From: Streptococcus sp. SPS1
Lineage (GTDB): Bacteria; Bacillota; Bacilli; Lactobacillales; Streptococcaceae
Direction of reading: 5' to 3'
DNA length: 64,000 bases
NCBI RefSeq assembly: GCF_030439915.1
Contig: NZ_JAQFJG010000002.1
Span: 124,001 to 188,000 of the forward strand
The notes under the pieces were generated by a model. It was not told the origin of the DNA, ran no database searches, and saw nothing but the letters and a program-made list of their open reading frames with translations. Made by a program: the position numbers and the translations under genes. Positions 38,474 to 46,203 of this stretch are shown one piece after another; position 1 is the stretch's first letter, and each line of letters opens with the position of its first letter.

Positions 38474-39937
38474 TTAATGTTTCAGATTTATTTTCTTATC
38501 TCTAATTTCATAAACTACATCTGCTACATTTTCGAGTAATCGTTTATCGTGGGTGATAAACACGATAGTTCCGGTGTACTCCTTCATTAGTATTTCCAAA
38601 GCCTCTAAACTTGGTATGTCAAGGAAGTTACTGGGTTCATCCATTATTAGGATGTTATATCTACCCATGAGCATTTTAGCAAGCAACAATTTTATAATTT
38701 CTCCACCGCTTAAAACAGATAAACTTTTTCCAATATCGTTCTGTTTGAACCCCATAGATGCTAGCACTGAACGAATTTCTGATATATTGTAGTCACAATC
38801 CTTCTGCATAAACTCCATAACATTCTGATTACTGTTGTACTTGTAACCATTCTGTGCAAAGTAACCTATTTTTGCCTTAGGCGAAATAGAAATTCCTTCT
38901 TCATGGTTTAAGATCATTTGGATTAAAGTTGTTTTTCCGATTCCATTACCACCAGTTAACGCCACTTTTGCTCCTAACGGAATTTGAAAAGATGCATTTT
39001 CAAACAGAGCCTTATCTCCAAATACTTTATTAATTTCTGCACCGACTATAGGGTATGGATTATGGAGCTCCAATGCTTTACTTTGCCTGAAACGAATTCT
39101 GCGAATGCCTTCCGGAGCTTCTACTTTTCCTAAGGCCGCAATCCTGTGCTCTAGGGTTTTAGCAGCATTATACATCTTTTTTTCCTTACTTCCTATTGAT
39201 TTTTGATGAGCTAAACGCCCTCCGTCTTCAGTACTTTTTTTCTTTGAAGAACCTTTTGCCTTCTGTTCTATTTTACGAGCCTGTTTTCGCTTTTCCTCCG
39301 CAGCCCTTTCCAATCGGGCACGTTCCGCAATAAATTGTTCGTATTCTGCAGCTTGGCTCTTACGTTCTTCCTCTTTCTGACGAAGATAATCAGAATAGTT
39401 TCCCCAATACTCAGTGATTTTGCCATCTTTCAGTTCCCATATTTTATCTACTATTTCATCAAGAAAATAGCGGTCATGGCTAATAACTAACAGTGCACCT
39501 GTAAAATATTTTAGCTGTCCTATTAGAAAATCAATTCCTTCACGGTCTAAATGGCTCGTAGGTTCATCCGCTAAAATACCATGAACCTGTGCCGATAAGG
39601 CCTGTGCTATTTTAAGCCTTGTTTCTTCACCACCGCTCATAGTCTGTATATTTAATTGCTCAACACCTAGCTTGCCTACAAGTGCAAAATCTTTTTCCTC
39701 CTGCAGAGTTACTTCGTCCAACTGGGGAATATAGGCAAGTTCACCCAGACGATTCATTTTACATCCTGGGGGAGTTAATTCTCCTAAAAGTACCCTGAGT
39801 AAAGTGCTTTTTCCAGCACCATTTGCTCCTACTAAACCAATACGGTCATAATCATATACTTCTAATTCATTTATATCTAAAACATCGCGTCCTTTGAATT
39901 CCACACGAATGTCTTTTGCTTTTAATATTAATTCCAT
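38474..39937 (-). CDS. mel: ABC-F ribosomal protection protein Mel / Msr(D)
   Basis: A 487-residue ABC-F protein with two ATPase domains and no membrane span. Domain 1 has Walker [10 protein letters not shown] near residues 38-46, signature MSGGEETR and Walker [13 protein letters not shown] charged linker rich in Lys, Glu and Arg (about 190-270) follows, then domain 2 with [17 protein letters not shown] and [10 protein letters not shown]. Msr(D) proteins displace macrolides, ketolides or streptogramin B from the ribosome. It follows mef in the same operon and has its own leader peptide upstream. Confidence 0.95.
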
Positions 39938-39982
39938 AACATTTCCTCCTGTCTATAATCGCATGCTTTCATTTGCTTGTAT

Positions 39983-40010
39983 GCAGGGAAAACCCTGCGA
40001 TTTTAGCAGG
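39983..40010 (-). promoter_or_regulatory. Alternative hairpins in the mel leader
   Basis: Two hairpins share the bases CCTGC at 39994-39998: GCAGGGAAAACCCTGC (39983-39998) and CCTGCGATTTTAGCAGG (39994-40010). They are mutually exclusive, as expected of an attenuator that reads ribosome position on the adjacent leader. No T run follows, so a classical terminator is not certain. Confidence 0.6.
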
Positions 40011-40015
40011 AAGAG

Positions 40016-40036
40016 TTACATGAAAATAAGATACAT
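40016..40036 (-). CDS. msrDL: mel (msrD) leader peptide MYLIFM
   Basis: ATG 40036 to TAA 40016 encodes MYLIFM, preceded by TTGGAGGAATATTT. This is the known msrD leader at which a macrolide-bound ribosome stalls, opening downstream expression. It lies between mef and mel, just upstream of the alternative hairpins. Confidence 0.9.
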   Translation of the reverse strand: MYLIFM

Positions 40037-40056
40037 AAATATTCCTCCAATATTGT

Positions 40057-41274
40057 TTATTTTAAATCTAATTTTCTAACCTCAGTTATCATTTGGCAAA
40101 CTATAGCAATGCCAATAATTAAAATACCTGATAGTAAAAACCAATGATTTACACCGATTTTATCAGCAAAGAATCCAGAAAGAATTAACCCAATTGGCAT
40201 AGCAAGTGACATGATACTTCCGATCAAAGAAAATACACGTCCTAAATATTCAGGCTTAATTTTCTCCTGAAAAAGAGCTGTTTGCACACCGCTATAAAAT
40301 GGCACCGAAAGCCCCATTATTGCACAGCAAACTACGAATATTACAAATCCATTTGGAGGAAGTATTCCCGAAACGGCTAAACTGGTCCCCATTATAAAAA
40401 ATGAACTTGTTATTAGTAATACATGCTTTTCGAAGCCCCCTAATCTTCCTAATAATAAGCCTCCTGCTAGCATCCCAAATGCAAAGGAAATTTCCGTAAT
40501 AGAAATATGCACAGGCGTTCCATTAAAGCGTTCCATGCTTATTAAAGGAAATAGTGCATTGATTGGCATATAAACAAAAGTATATAGTGTTCCTAAGAGT
40601 AATAAGGCAAACAATCCTTTGTTTTGTCTCAGAACCACAACTCCTTCTTTCATCTCCCTTATGAAATTTGGTTCTAAACTTTGCACTTGATTACCCAGCT
40701 TAGGTATACGTACAATTGCTACCGTAATAGATGCAATCACAGCACCCAATACGTCGATGGCAATAATAGCATTTAAATCCCAAACGGAGTATAAGAGTGC
40801 TGCAACTGCCGGACTAACAATATAGCTTATAGACTGCAAAGACTGACTATAGCCTGCGCATTTCGTTAGCTGTTCTTCTGGTACTAAAAGTGGTGTAACC
40901 GCATTGAGTGCTGGGGTATGAAAAGCTGTTCCAATGCTACGGATAAACAATACTATCATAATCATCCAGACAGGTAGCTCCATACAGAATGCAACAATAG
41001 CAAGCACTGCACCAGCTGCTGCGATAATTAAATCGGCACCAATCATTATCTTCTTCCTATCATGACGATCCACTAGCACACCAATGGCAGGTCCCAAAAT
41101 CGCATAGGGTAAAAAACCTACTAATGAAGCCATAGACAAGACCATCGCAGATCCTGTTTTTTCTGTAAGGTAAAAAATAATCGCCATTTGCAGGATGGCA
41201 CTAGTGATTAATGATACTGCTTGCCCTGCCCATATTGCATAAAATTTTCGTTTCCAATTGTTGTATTTTTCCAT
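40057..41274 (-). CDS. mef(E): Macrolide efflux MFS transporter Mef
   Basis: A 405-residue major facilitator with 12 spans that exports 14- and 15-membered macrolides by proton antiport. It starts MEKYNNWKRKFYAIWAGQAV and has the motif-A loop VLVDRHDRKKIMIG near residues 66-79. The MEGA context favours the mef(E) allele over mef(A), but I cannot compute identity. A leader peptide and terminator precede it, and mel follows after about 120 bases. Confidence 0.95.
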   Translation of the reverse strand: MEKYNNWKRKFYAIWAGQAVSLITSAILQMAIIFYLTEKTGSAMVLSMASLVGFLPYAILGPAIGVLVDRHDRKKIMIGADLIIAAAGAVLAIVAFCMELPVWMIMIVLFIRSIGTAFHTPALNAVTPLLVPEEQLTKCAGYSQSLQSISYIVSPAVAALLYSVWDLNAIIAIDVLGAVIASITVAIVRIPKLGNQVQSLEPNFIREMKEGVVVLRQNKGLFALLLLGTLYTFVYMPINALFPLISMERFNGTPVHISITEISFAFGMLAGGLLLGRLGGFEKHVLLITSSFFIMGTSLAVSGILPPNGFVIFVVCCAIMGLSVPFYSGVQTALFQEKIKPEYLGRVFSLIGSIMSLAMPIGLILSGFFADKIGVNHWFLLSGILIIGIAIVCQMITEVRKLDLK

Positions 41275-41335
41275 TTATATTATCTCCTGCATATTATTTT
41301 GCTTGAATTTCTATTTTGAATAGCATTCTAGGCAA

Positions 41336-41380
41336 TAAAAAATGCAGGCCAAACCCCACAATGTGGCTTTTGGTCTGCAT
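41336..41380 (-). terminator. Attenuator terminator upstream of mef
   Basis: On the minus strand ATGCAGACCAAAAGCCACA pairs with TGTGGGGTTTGGCCTGCAT and is followed by TTTTTTATTG. It lies 62 bases before the mef start and 160 bases after the leader peptide, matching the published transcription-attenuation model for mef/mel elements. Confidence 0.8.
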
Positions 41381-41541
41381 ACATACAATTTGGAAACATT
41401 CATATTAAAGACATAGTTAAATAAAGGTATAGTTAAATAACCAATATCCTCACCGTAACTAATGAATGCTCAATATCGTATAAATAAGCACAACAAAAAA
41501 GCCTATCATCGGGTATAGATTCTGCTTTTTTTATTGCCAGC

Positions 41542-41568
41542 TTATCTTAAACGCATTGAGGCTGTCAT
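41542..41568 (-). CDS. mefL: mef leader peptide MTASMRLR
   Basis: ATG 41568 to TAA 41542 encodes MTASMRLR, preceded by AGGAGGAACCGAAACT, a strong ribosome site. This is the leader described for mef/mel: a macrolide-stalled ribosome changes leader folding and prevents termination ahead of mef. The RLR end is a known macrolide-dependent arrest motif. Confidence 0.92.
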   Translation of the reverse strand: MTASMRLR

Positions 41569-41659
41569 AGTTTCGGTTCCTCCTACATCTTTGTTTATAT
41601 CAATTTATAGTATAACACAACAAGATGATATGTTCAATATAAAAGTTATGGAATGAGAC

Positions 41660-41830
41660 TCATACTTCCAATTCGATGCCAGATTTAAAGGATATGACGA
41701 AGTTTTCTTCATAGACTGTAACGCTCTGGATTATCTTCCTTAGTAGCAAGCGATTAGCTTTCACAAAATCTTCTGTTTGTAGTTTTAAAAATTCATCAGG
41801 ATTTTCTAACTCAACCTCAAAATATTTCAT
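41660..41830 (-). pseudogene. C-terminal stub of a large serine recombinase
   Basis: The 56-codon frame from ATG 41830 (also open to an ATG at 41887) ends LLRKIIQSVTVYEENFVISF and KSGIELEV, which resembles the last residues of TnpX/TndX-type large serine recombinases (IDRIxVYEExxxxIxFKxGxEx). The catalytic N-terminus is missing. It may be the trace of the enzyme that once moved the element. Confidence 0.6.
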
Positions 41831-41887
41831 TTTACATTCCCTCATTTCATTTATTGATAAATTGAGTTTGCAAAAAAGAGTGGACAA

Positions 41888-42379
41888 TTTTTGTCTACTC
41901 TTAACCTTTAAAATAGTTTTTTTTAATCGATTTGAAGTTGCCTAAATTATTACTTATTCGGTAAAATGAAGTATTGCTTTCAACAGATTTCCTTCAACTA
42001 CACTTCACTTGATTCAAACAAGGTGGGTACATTTCTATTCCCACAAACTCCTTGTCAATGGAAACAAACACGTACCCACAGGGTAAATGGAAATAGAAAC
42101 TGATAATTTCTAGCTATCACTTCTACTCATTCCAAAAATTTTCTCACTCTGATACTTACCCACCATAAAGCAAAAAGCCTTGCAATCAAGGCTTTCATTA
42201 TCCCTTTCGTTCAAAGGTTTCTAAGCTTTTACGAGCAGAGCGACACACTCAGCGGTTCGCTATCTCCGTTCTGTCTGCGTGCTAGCACTTGTCAATCACG
42301 GACAGCTATCGCATGGGCGGAAGTAAATGCTAATCTTCGTCGTTTTACTCCTTGACTAGCAAACTTACCGCCTCAACAT
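41888..42379. other. Non-coding right end of MEGA
   Basis: About 490 bases without a supported gene. A hairpin AAGCCTTG / CAAGGCTT with a T-rich tail is at 42174-42196. GTGGGTACATT and GTACCCACAGG recur in opposite orientation around 42025-42085. The last 180 bases up to the tag junction are less AT-rich and contain no open frame of note. Confidence 0.5.
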
Positions 42380-42811
42380 GGTCTGTCTTGGGAAACGGTG
42401 CTCAACAAACGTCAAGCTTTCCGAGAAGCATTTTATGGCTATCAAATTCAAGCGGTCGCAGAGATGACTGATACCGAATTGGAAAACTTGCTGGAGAATC
42501 CAGCCATCATCCGAAATAGAGCCAAGATTTTTGCTACACGCGCTAACGCCCAAGCATTTTTACGACTACAGGAAGAATATGGCTCTTTTGATGCCTATCT
42601 TTGGTCCTTTGTTGAGGGGAAAACGATCGTTAACGATGTTCCCGATTACCGCCAAGCCCCAGCTAAAACACCTCTGTCTGAGAAGTTAGCCAAAGATCTC
42701 AAAAAACGAGGCTTCAAGTTCACAGGCCCAGTCGCCGTCTTGTCTTTTCTACAGGCTGCAGGGCTAGTTGATGACCATGAGAATGATTGTGAGTGGAAAA
42801 GCGGTCGTTAG
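42380..42811 (+). pseudogene. tag: tag, 3' part
   Basis: The frame resumes at GGT 42380 as GLSWETVLNKRQAFREAFYG and runs to the normal end DDHENDCEWKSGR (143 residues). With the 44 residues at 36739 it makes a full 187-residue Tag. It contains the base-binding GLSWE block and the C-terminal zinc-site residues, but there is no start codon with a ribosome site. A GTG at 42398 is in frame but unlikely to give an active enzyme. Confidence 0.9.
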
Positions 42812-42842
42812 TATGTACAGGTAACTAGCATATCTGAGAATA

Positions 42843-42882
42843 TAGAAAAAAGCTGAGAAATTTTTCCCAGCTTTTTATATAT
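42843..42882. terminator. Bidirectional terminator after tag
   Basis: AAAAAGCTG and CAGCTTTTT with adjacent GAAA/TTTC pairing give T runs on both strands. It serves tag and the convergent SemiSWEET gene. Confidence 0.75.
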
Positions 42883-42895
42883 ACTATTAGATTTG

Positions 42896-43159
42896 TTAGA
42901 GTGAAGTCAAAAAAGTGATTCCACCTAAAATAACACCAGCTGAATTTGGAATGATTAGTATCCAATCCTTCTTAGGTTCCTTTGTCCATCCATAAATAAC
43001 CCAGATTAAGCAAGATATAGCAGCTGATAAAGGTTGAAATGGTTGAGCTTTATTTCCCTGTAAATTAGCGATAATTTGAGGTATGTAGGCAATAAATACT
43101 ATAATTCCAATAAAGGCACCAATAGAACCTACGATTCGATTAATTTTTTGTTTTGTCAT
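42896..43159 (-). CDS. SemiSWEET-type small sugar transporter
   Basis: An 87-residue protein with three membrane spans and the PQ-loop motif (IAYIPQIIANL near residues 23-33), the size of bacterial SemiSWEET half-transporters that dimerise to carry sugars. The start at 43159 (MTKQKINRIVG) follows GAAGGAGGTG on the minus strand. The substrate is unknown; PQ-loop proteins can also carry other small solutes. Confidence 0.82.
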   Translation of the reverse strand: MTKQKINRIVGSIGAFIGIIVFIAYIPQIIANLQGNKAQPFQPLSAAISCLIWVIYGWTKEPKKDWILIIPNSAGVILGGITFLTSL

Positions 43160-43264
43160 ATACACCTCCTTCAAAAGGATATCATAGAAATTAGCGAAAT
43201 GCAATAAATTCAGATACAAATTGTAACGAAAACGAATACAAAAGCACAAAAATAGAGAAACTAT

Positions 43265-44299
43265 TTATTTTTTGTTATAGTCAAAGCGAATGATTTGCTC
43301 CTTTGCATCTACATAGGCGTGAACTCCGAAGGGTACAATTGCTCTTGGAGTTGCGTGGCCGACATTTAGATTATAGATAATCGGGATATTGCTGTCAATA
43401 ATATCCAATAGTGCCTCTTTATAGTCGTCATAGAAAGTTTCATCCATAGGTTTTCCGACCAAGAGTCCACTGATGACCTCGAATATACCAGTGTCTTTTA
43501 AAGTCCGCAACATATTTTTGAAGTCTTCCAGCTCAGGCTTTTCTTCGCTTGTTTCTAGCAAGAGGATTTTTCCTTCCCAGTCTGACAAGTCAGGGAAAAG
43601 TTTGTATTTTTGGCAGAGCTCCGTGCTATCTGCGTATCGAGAGTTGTCAAAGATATCGTAGAGGGATTCGAGGCAACCACCGAGGATTTTTCCCTCGAAC
43701 TGGGCATTTCCCCGCAACAGCTCGAAACCAGTATTTGCATGACTGACACGAGGTGTCCCCAGAGCCTTGGGACTGAAGTCAGTCCTTTCATCATACCAAA
43801 CGTCACTAGGGCGGATTTCTGAGATTCTTCCCGTCTCAATCAATTCTTTAAAGTAGTGGAGGCTATAGGTCAGCACTTCCTTGTCCAATTCACAAATGTC
43901 TGCTAGGAAGGATTGACCATAAAAAGTTTTGATTCCTAGTTTATGCAACATGAGATGGTTCATGGTTGTATCCGAGAAGCCAAGAAAAATTTTTTGTTTG
44001 ATAACCTTTTGTAGTTGGTCATTTTCAAAAAGATAAGGTAGTAAGCGATAGGTATCGTCTCCACCGATGGCGCATAGGATCATGTCGATGCTATCATCAG
44101 AAAAGGCATGAATCAAATCCTCTGCACGAGCTTCAGGATGGTCCTTGATAAAGTCTAAGCCTTTTAACGAATGGGGCAAAAAGATAGGATTTAGTCCCAG
44201 GTCCTTGAGACGCTGGATACCCAAGTCCACTTCGTGTTTGACAAAGTCCTCTCCGATAACACCACTAGACAAACTAACAATACCAATGGTAGAAACCAT
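43265..44299 (-). CDS. S66 family peptidase (LD-carboxypeptidase / MccF-like)
   Basis: A 344-residue serine peptidase of the S66 family. The N-terminal domain shows IGIVSLSSGVIGEDF, CAIGGDDTYRLLPYL and GFSDTTMNHLMLHKLG with the likely nucleophile region, and the C-terminal domain carries GGCLESLYD and the histidine in NVGHATPRAIVPFG. S66 enzymes either trim murein tetrapeptides (LdcA) or inactivate microcin C-like nucleotide peptides (MccF). Which applies is not clear; the longer second domain and absence of a signal peptide lean to the MccF side. Confidence 0.85.
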   Translation of the reverse strand: MVSTIGIVSLSSGVIGEDFVKHEVDLGIQRLKDLGLNPIFLPHSLKGLDFIKDHPEARAEDLIHAFSDDSIDMILCAIGGDDTYRLLPYLFENDQLQKVIKQKIFLGFSDTTMNHLMLHKLGIKTFYGQSFLADICELDKEVLTYSLHYFKELIETGRISEIRPSDVWYDERTDFSPKALGTPRVSHANTGFELLRGNAQFEGKILGGCLESLYDIFDNSRYADSTELCQKYKLFPDLSDWEGKILLLETSEEKPELEDFKNMLRTLKDTGIFEVISGLLVGKPMDETFYDDYKEALLDIIDSNIPIIYNLNVGHATPRAIVPFGVHAYVDAKEQIIRFDYNKK

Positions 44300-44398
44300 A
44301 TCTTATCCTCCTAGAAATAGATTGAGCCTATTTTATCACAAAAGATAAGAGAAAGCTATGTGGGATGTCAGAAGAATACTTTTAAATCAGGAAAGTAG

Positions 44399-44432
44399 TA
44401 AAAAAGCAACCGCACCTGCAGTTGCTTTTATC
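44399..44432 (-). terminator. Terminator of the corA-DUF1129 unit
   Basis: AAAAGCAAC and GTTGCTTTT pair around a 10-base loop; the minus strand ends in TTTTTT. Confidence 0.75.
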
Positions 44433-44438
44433 ATTCTC

Positions 44439-45116
44439 TTAATAGCGTGTTGGTCCTGCACTTGCGCTGCGGATGTTCAAGCGTTTCTTGAGGTAGAAGC
44501 GAAGGGCTAGGAGAACTGCTCCGATAATAGCTAGTGGCAATGGAGCCAGTACTGGGTTAAGGCTAGCTGGTAGGAAGCTTGTTGCAAAGAAAACAAGTAA
44601 CCAAAGGAACATAGATGCTAGAATAACCAGTACAGATTTCCAGAAAGGCGGACGTTGACTGCGGTCCATATCTGGTCCATAGTATTGGTAAACAAAGTAG
44701 TACATCAAGTAGAAGGCAAATCCACCAACCAGTCCAACTAATAGAAGAGTAATCAATCCATAGCCGAAAGCTTGATCTGCCGCAAAGAAAGTTGTGAGGG
44801 CGCTGACGAGGGCAAAGAGGCTAGTGATGAAAAGGGCTGAATCCATAATCATGAGTTTTGGATCATCATTTTCTTTTGGATGTTCTTTTTCATATTGTTC
44901 CTTGACAGTGAAACTATAAGCCCAATGGGTCGGTGCTCCATAGAGGGAACGAGCAGTCGTACCCTTGGCTTGCTCTTCAAGGATTTGGGGAATAACTTCC
45001 TCAAAAATAGCCTTGATTTCAGCGTCTGTTTTTCCATCTTTGATGAATTGTTGGGTAGCGATGTGGACAAACTCTTGGTTTTTCTTTGTTAATTTTTGTA
45101 GATCAATCTGAGACAT
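44439..45116 (-). CDS. DUF1129 membrane protein
   Basis: A 225-residue protein: a soluble N-terminal part of about 90 residues (MSQIDLQKLTKKNQEFVHIA onward) followed by four or five spans. It belongs to the DUF1129 family, common in streptococci and of unknown function. The start at 45116 follows AGGAG; a frame seven codons longer is less likely. The gene lies 11 bases after corA on the same strand, so it is probably cotranscribed and may relate to magnesium or envelope physiology. Confidence 0.82.
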   Translation of the reverse strand: MSQIDLQKLTKKNQEFVHIATQQFIKDGKTDAEIKAIFEEVIPQILEEQAKGTTARSLYGAPTHWAYSFTVKEQYEKEHPKENDDPKLMIMDSALFITSLFALVSALTTFFAADQAFGYGLITLLLVGLVGGFAFYLMYYFVYQYYGPDMDRSQRPPFWKSVLVILASMFLWLLVFFATSFLPASLNPVLAPLPLAIIGAVLLALRFYLKKRLNIRSASAGPTRY

Positions 45117-45127
45117 AGGAACTCCTC

Positions 45128-46072
45128 TTAGAACCATTTTTTATGGATGAGATAGAGAGTGAGTGAGACACTCATAGCAAAGGCAATAAAGACGATTAAC
45201 CAGAAAGCATTTGGCTCGCCGTTTAGGGGGATTTCATTATCCTTAAAGTTCATCCCGTAGGCAGAAAAGACCATGGTTGGGATGGACATGACGATGGTCA
45301 CAAGGGCCAAGGTTTTCATGATGTTGTTCTGGTTATTGGAAATGATAGAGGCGAAGGTCTCTGTCATAGAGTGCAAGACGTTTCCATAAATATCTGCCAT
45401 CTCGATGGCCTGTTGGGTTTCAATTAGGGTGTCTTCAAGCAGGTCTTCGTCCTCAAGGTATTTCTTGATATTGCTGGTTGAGCTGGTCAATTTCTTAATC
45501 ACACGCTCATTTGTTTTGAGGGAGGCCTTGAAATAGACGATGGTTTTTTCCAATTCCATGAGCTCAATCAATTCTTCATTTCGAGTTGATTGATGCAGTT
45601 GACTTTCGATTTGCTCACTCTTACGGTCGATTGAACGAAGGGCTGTTAGGTAAAGTTCTGCATTGCGATAGAGAATCTGGAAGATGAAACGCGAACGCAT
45701 GAAGGTGTAGAAATTACGCAATCGACGGTTGATAAAGACATCGAGGACCGGTAATGGTTCCAAACAAGTAGTGATAATGGTTTCCTCTGTTATGATAATA
45801 CCAAGCGGGATGGTTACGTAGTAGGTGCGATTATTTCTTTCTTCTGTGACCGGCACGTCTACGATAATCAGGGTGTACTCGTCTTCAATCGTAATACGAG
45901 ACATTTCTTCCGCATCGAGCGGTGCTCGAAGATCGGCAATATCGATATCGAAGGCGTTGGCGATTTCGAGTGATTCATTTTGAGTCGGATTGACGAGATT
46001 GATCCAAGTACCCGGTTCAAGTGTATCGATCTCTTTAAATTCAGTTGTTGTAGAGAGAAAAACTTGTTTCAT
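45128..46072 (-). CDS. corA: CorA-family divalent cation transporter
   Basis: A 314-residue CorA channel, usually for magnesium or cobalt. The large cytoplasmic N-terminal domain is followed by two C-terminal spans, with the selectivity motif YGMN between them near residue 274 and a basic tail (YLIHKKWF). It is divergent from uvrA. A second magnesium transporter, the P-type ATPase at 50492, is 4 kb away. Confidence 0.94.
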   Translation of the reverse strand: MKQVFLSTTTEFKEIDTLEPGTWINLVNPTQNESLEIANAFDIDIADLRAPLDAEEMSRITIEDEYTLIIVDVPVTEERNNRTYYVTIPLGIIITEETIITTCLEPLPVLDVFINRRLRNFYTFMRSRFIFQILYRNAELYLTALRSIDRKSEQIESQLHQSTRNEELIELMELEKTIVYFKASLKTNERVIKKLTSSTSNIKKYLEDEDLLEDTLIETQQAIEMADIYGNVLHSMTETFASIISNNQNNIMKTLALVTIVMSIPTMVFSAYGMNFKDNEIPLNGEPNAFWLIVFIAFAMSVSLTLYLIHKKWF

Positions 46073-46163
46073 ATCCCTTATCCTTTCTCATTTTTCAGAT
46101 TTTTTCACACCGTACTATTATACTACAAAATCGGCCTTTTGGGTAATAGAATCTCACTTTTTT

Positions 46164-46172
46164 TGGTATAAT
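46164..46172 (+). promoter_or_regulatory. Extended -10 promoter of uvrA
   Basis: TGGTATAAT 32 bases before the uvrA ATG. An in-frame ATG at 46171 overlaps this box and so cannot be the start. Confidence 0.6.
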
Positions 46173-46203
46173 GGTAAGCAATAATGGACTAGAAAGAACA
46201 AAG

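Larger units (their letters stand above)
36871..42379 (-). mobile_element. MEGA macrolide-efflux element inserted in tag
   Basis: A 5.5-kb insertion splits codon 45 of tag; removing 36871-42379 restores a 187-residue Tag frame exactly. The cargo on the minus strand is mef-mel with their leader peptides. On the plus strand are a UmuC remnant and three Tn5252-like genes. Size, content and the tag target match the MEGA element of pneumococci and relatives. There is no intact transposase or integrase; only a 56-codon serine-recombinase end is seen near the right end. No target duplication is visible beyond one shared G. Confidence 0.93.

Noticed and set aside
42005..42380. MEGA right end as a CRISPR array or att site
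   Set aside because: There are no regular repeats with spacers, and no matching core sequence exists at the left end.
46171..46203. Upstream ATG for uvrA
   Set aside because: It overlaps the -10 box TATAAT and has no ribosome site.
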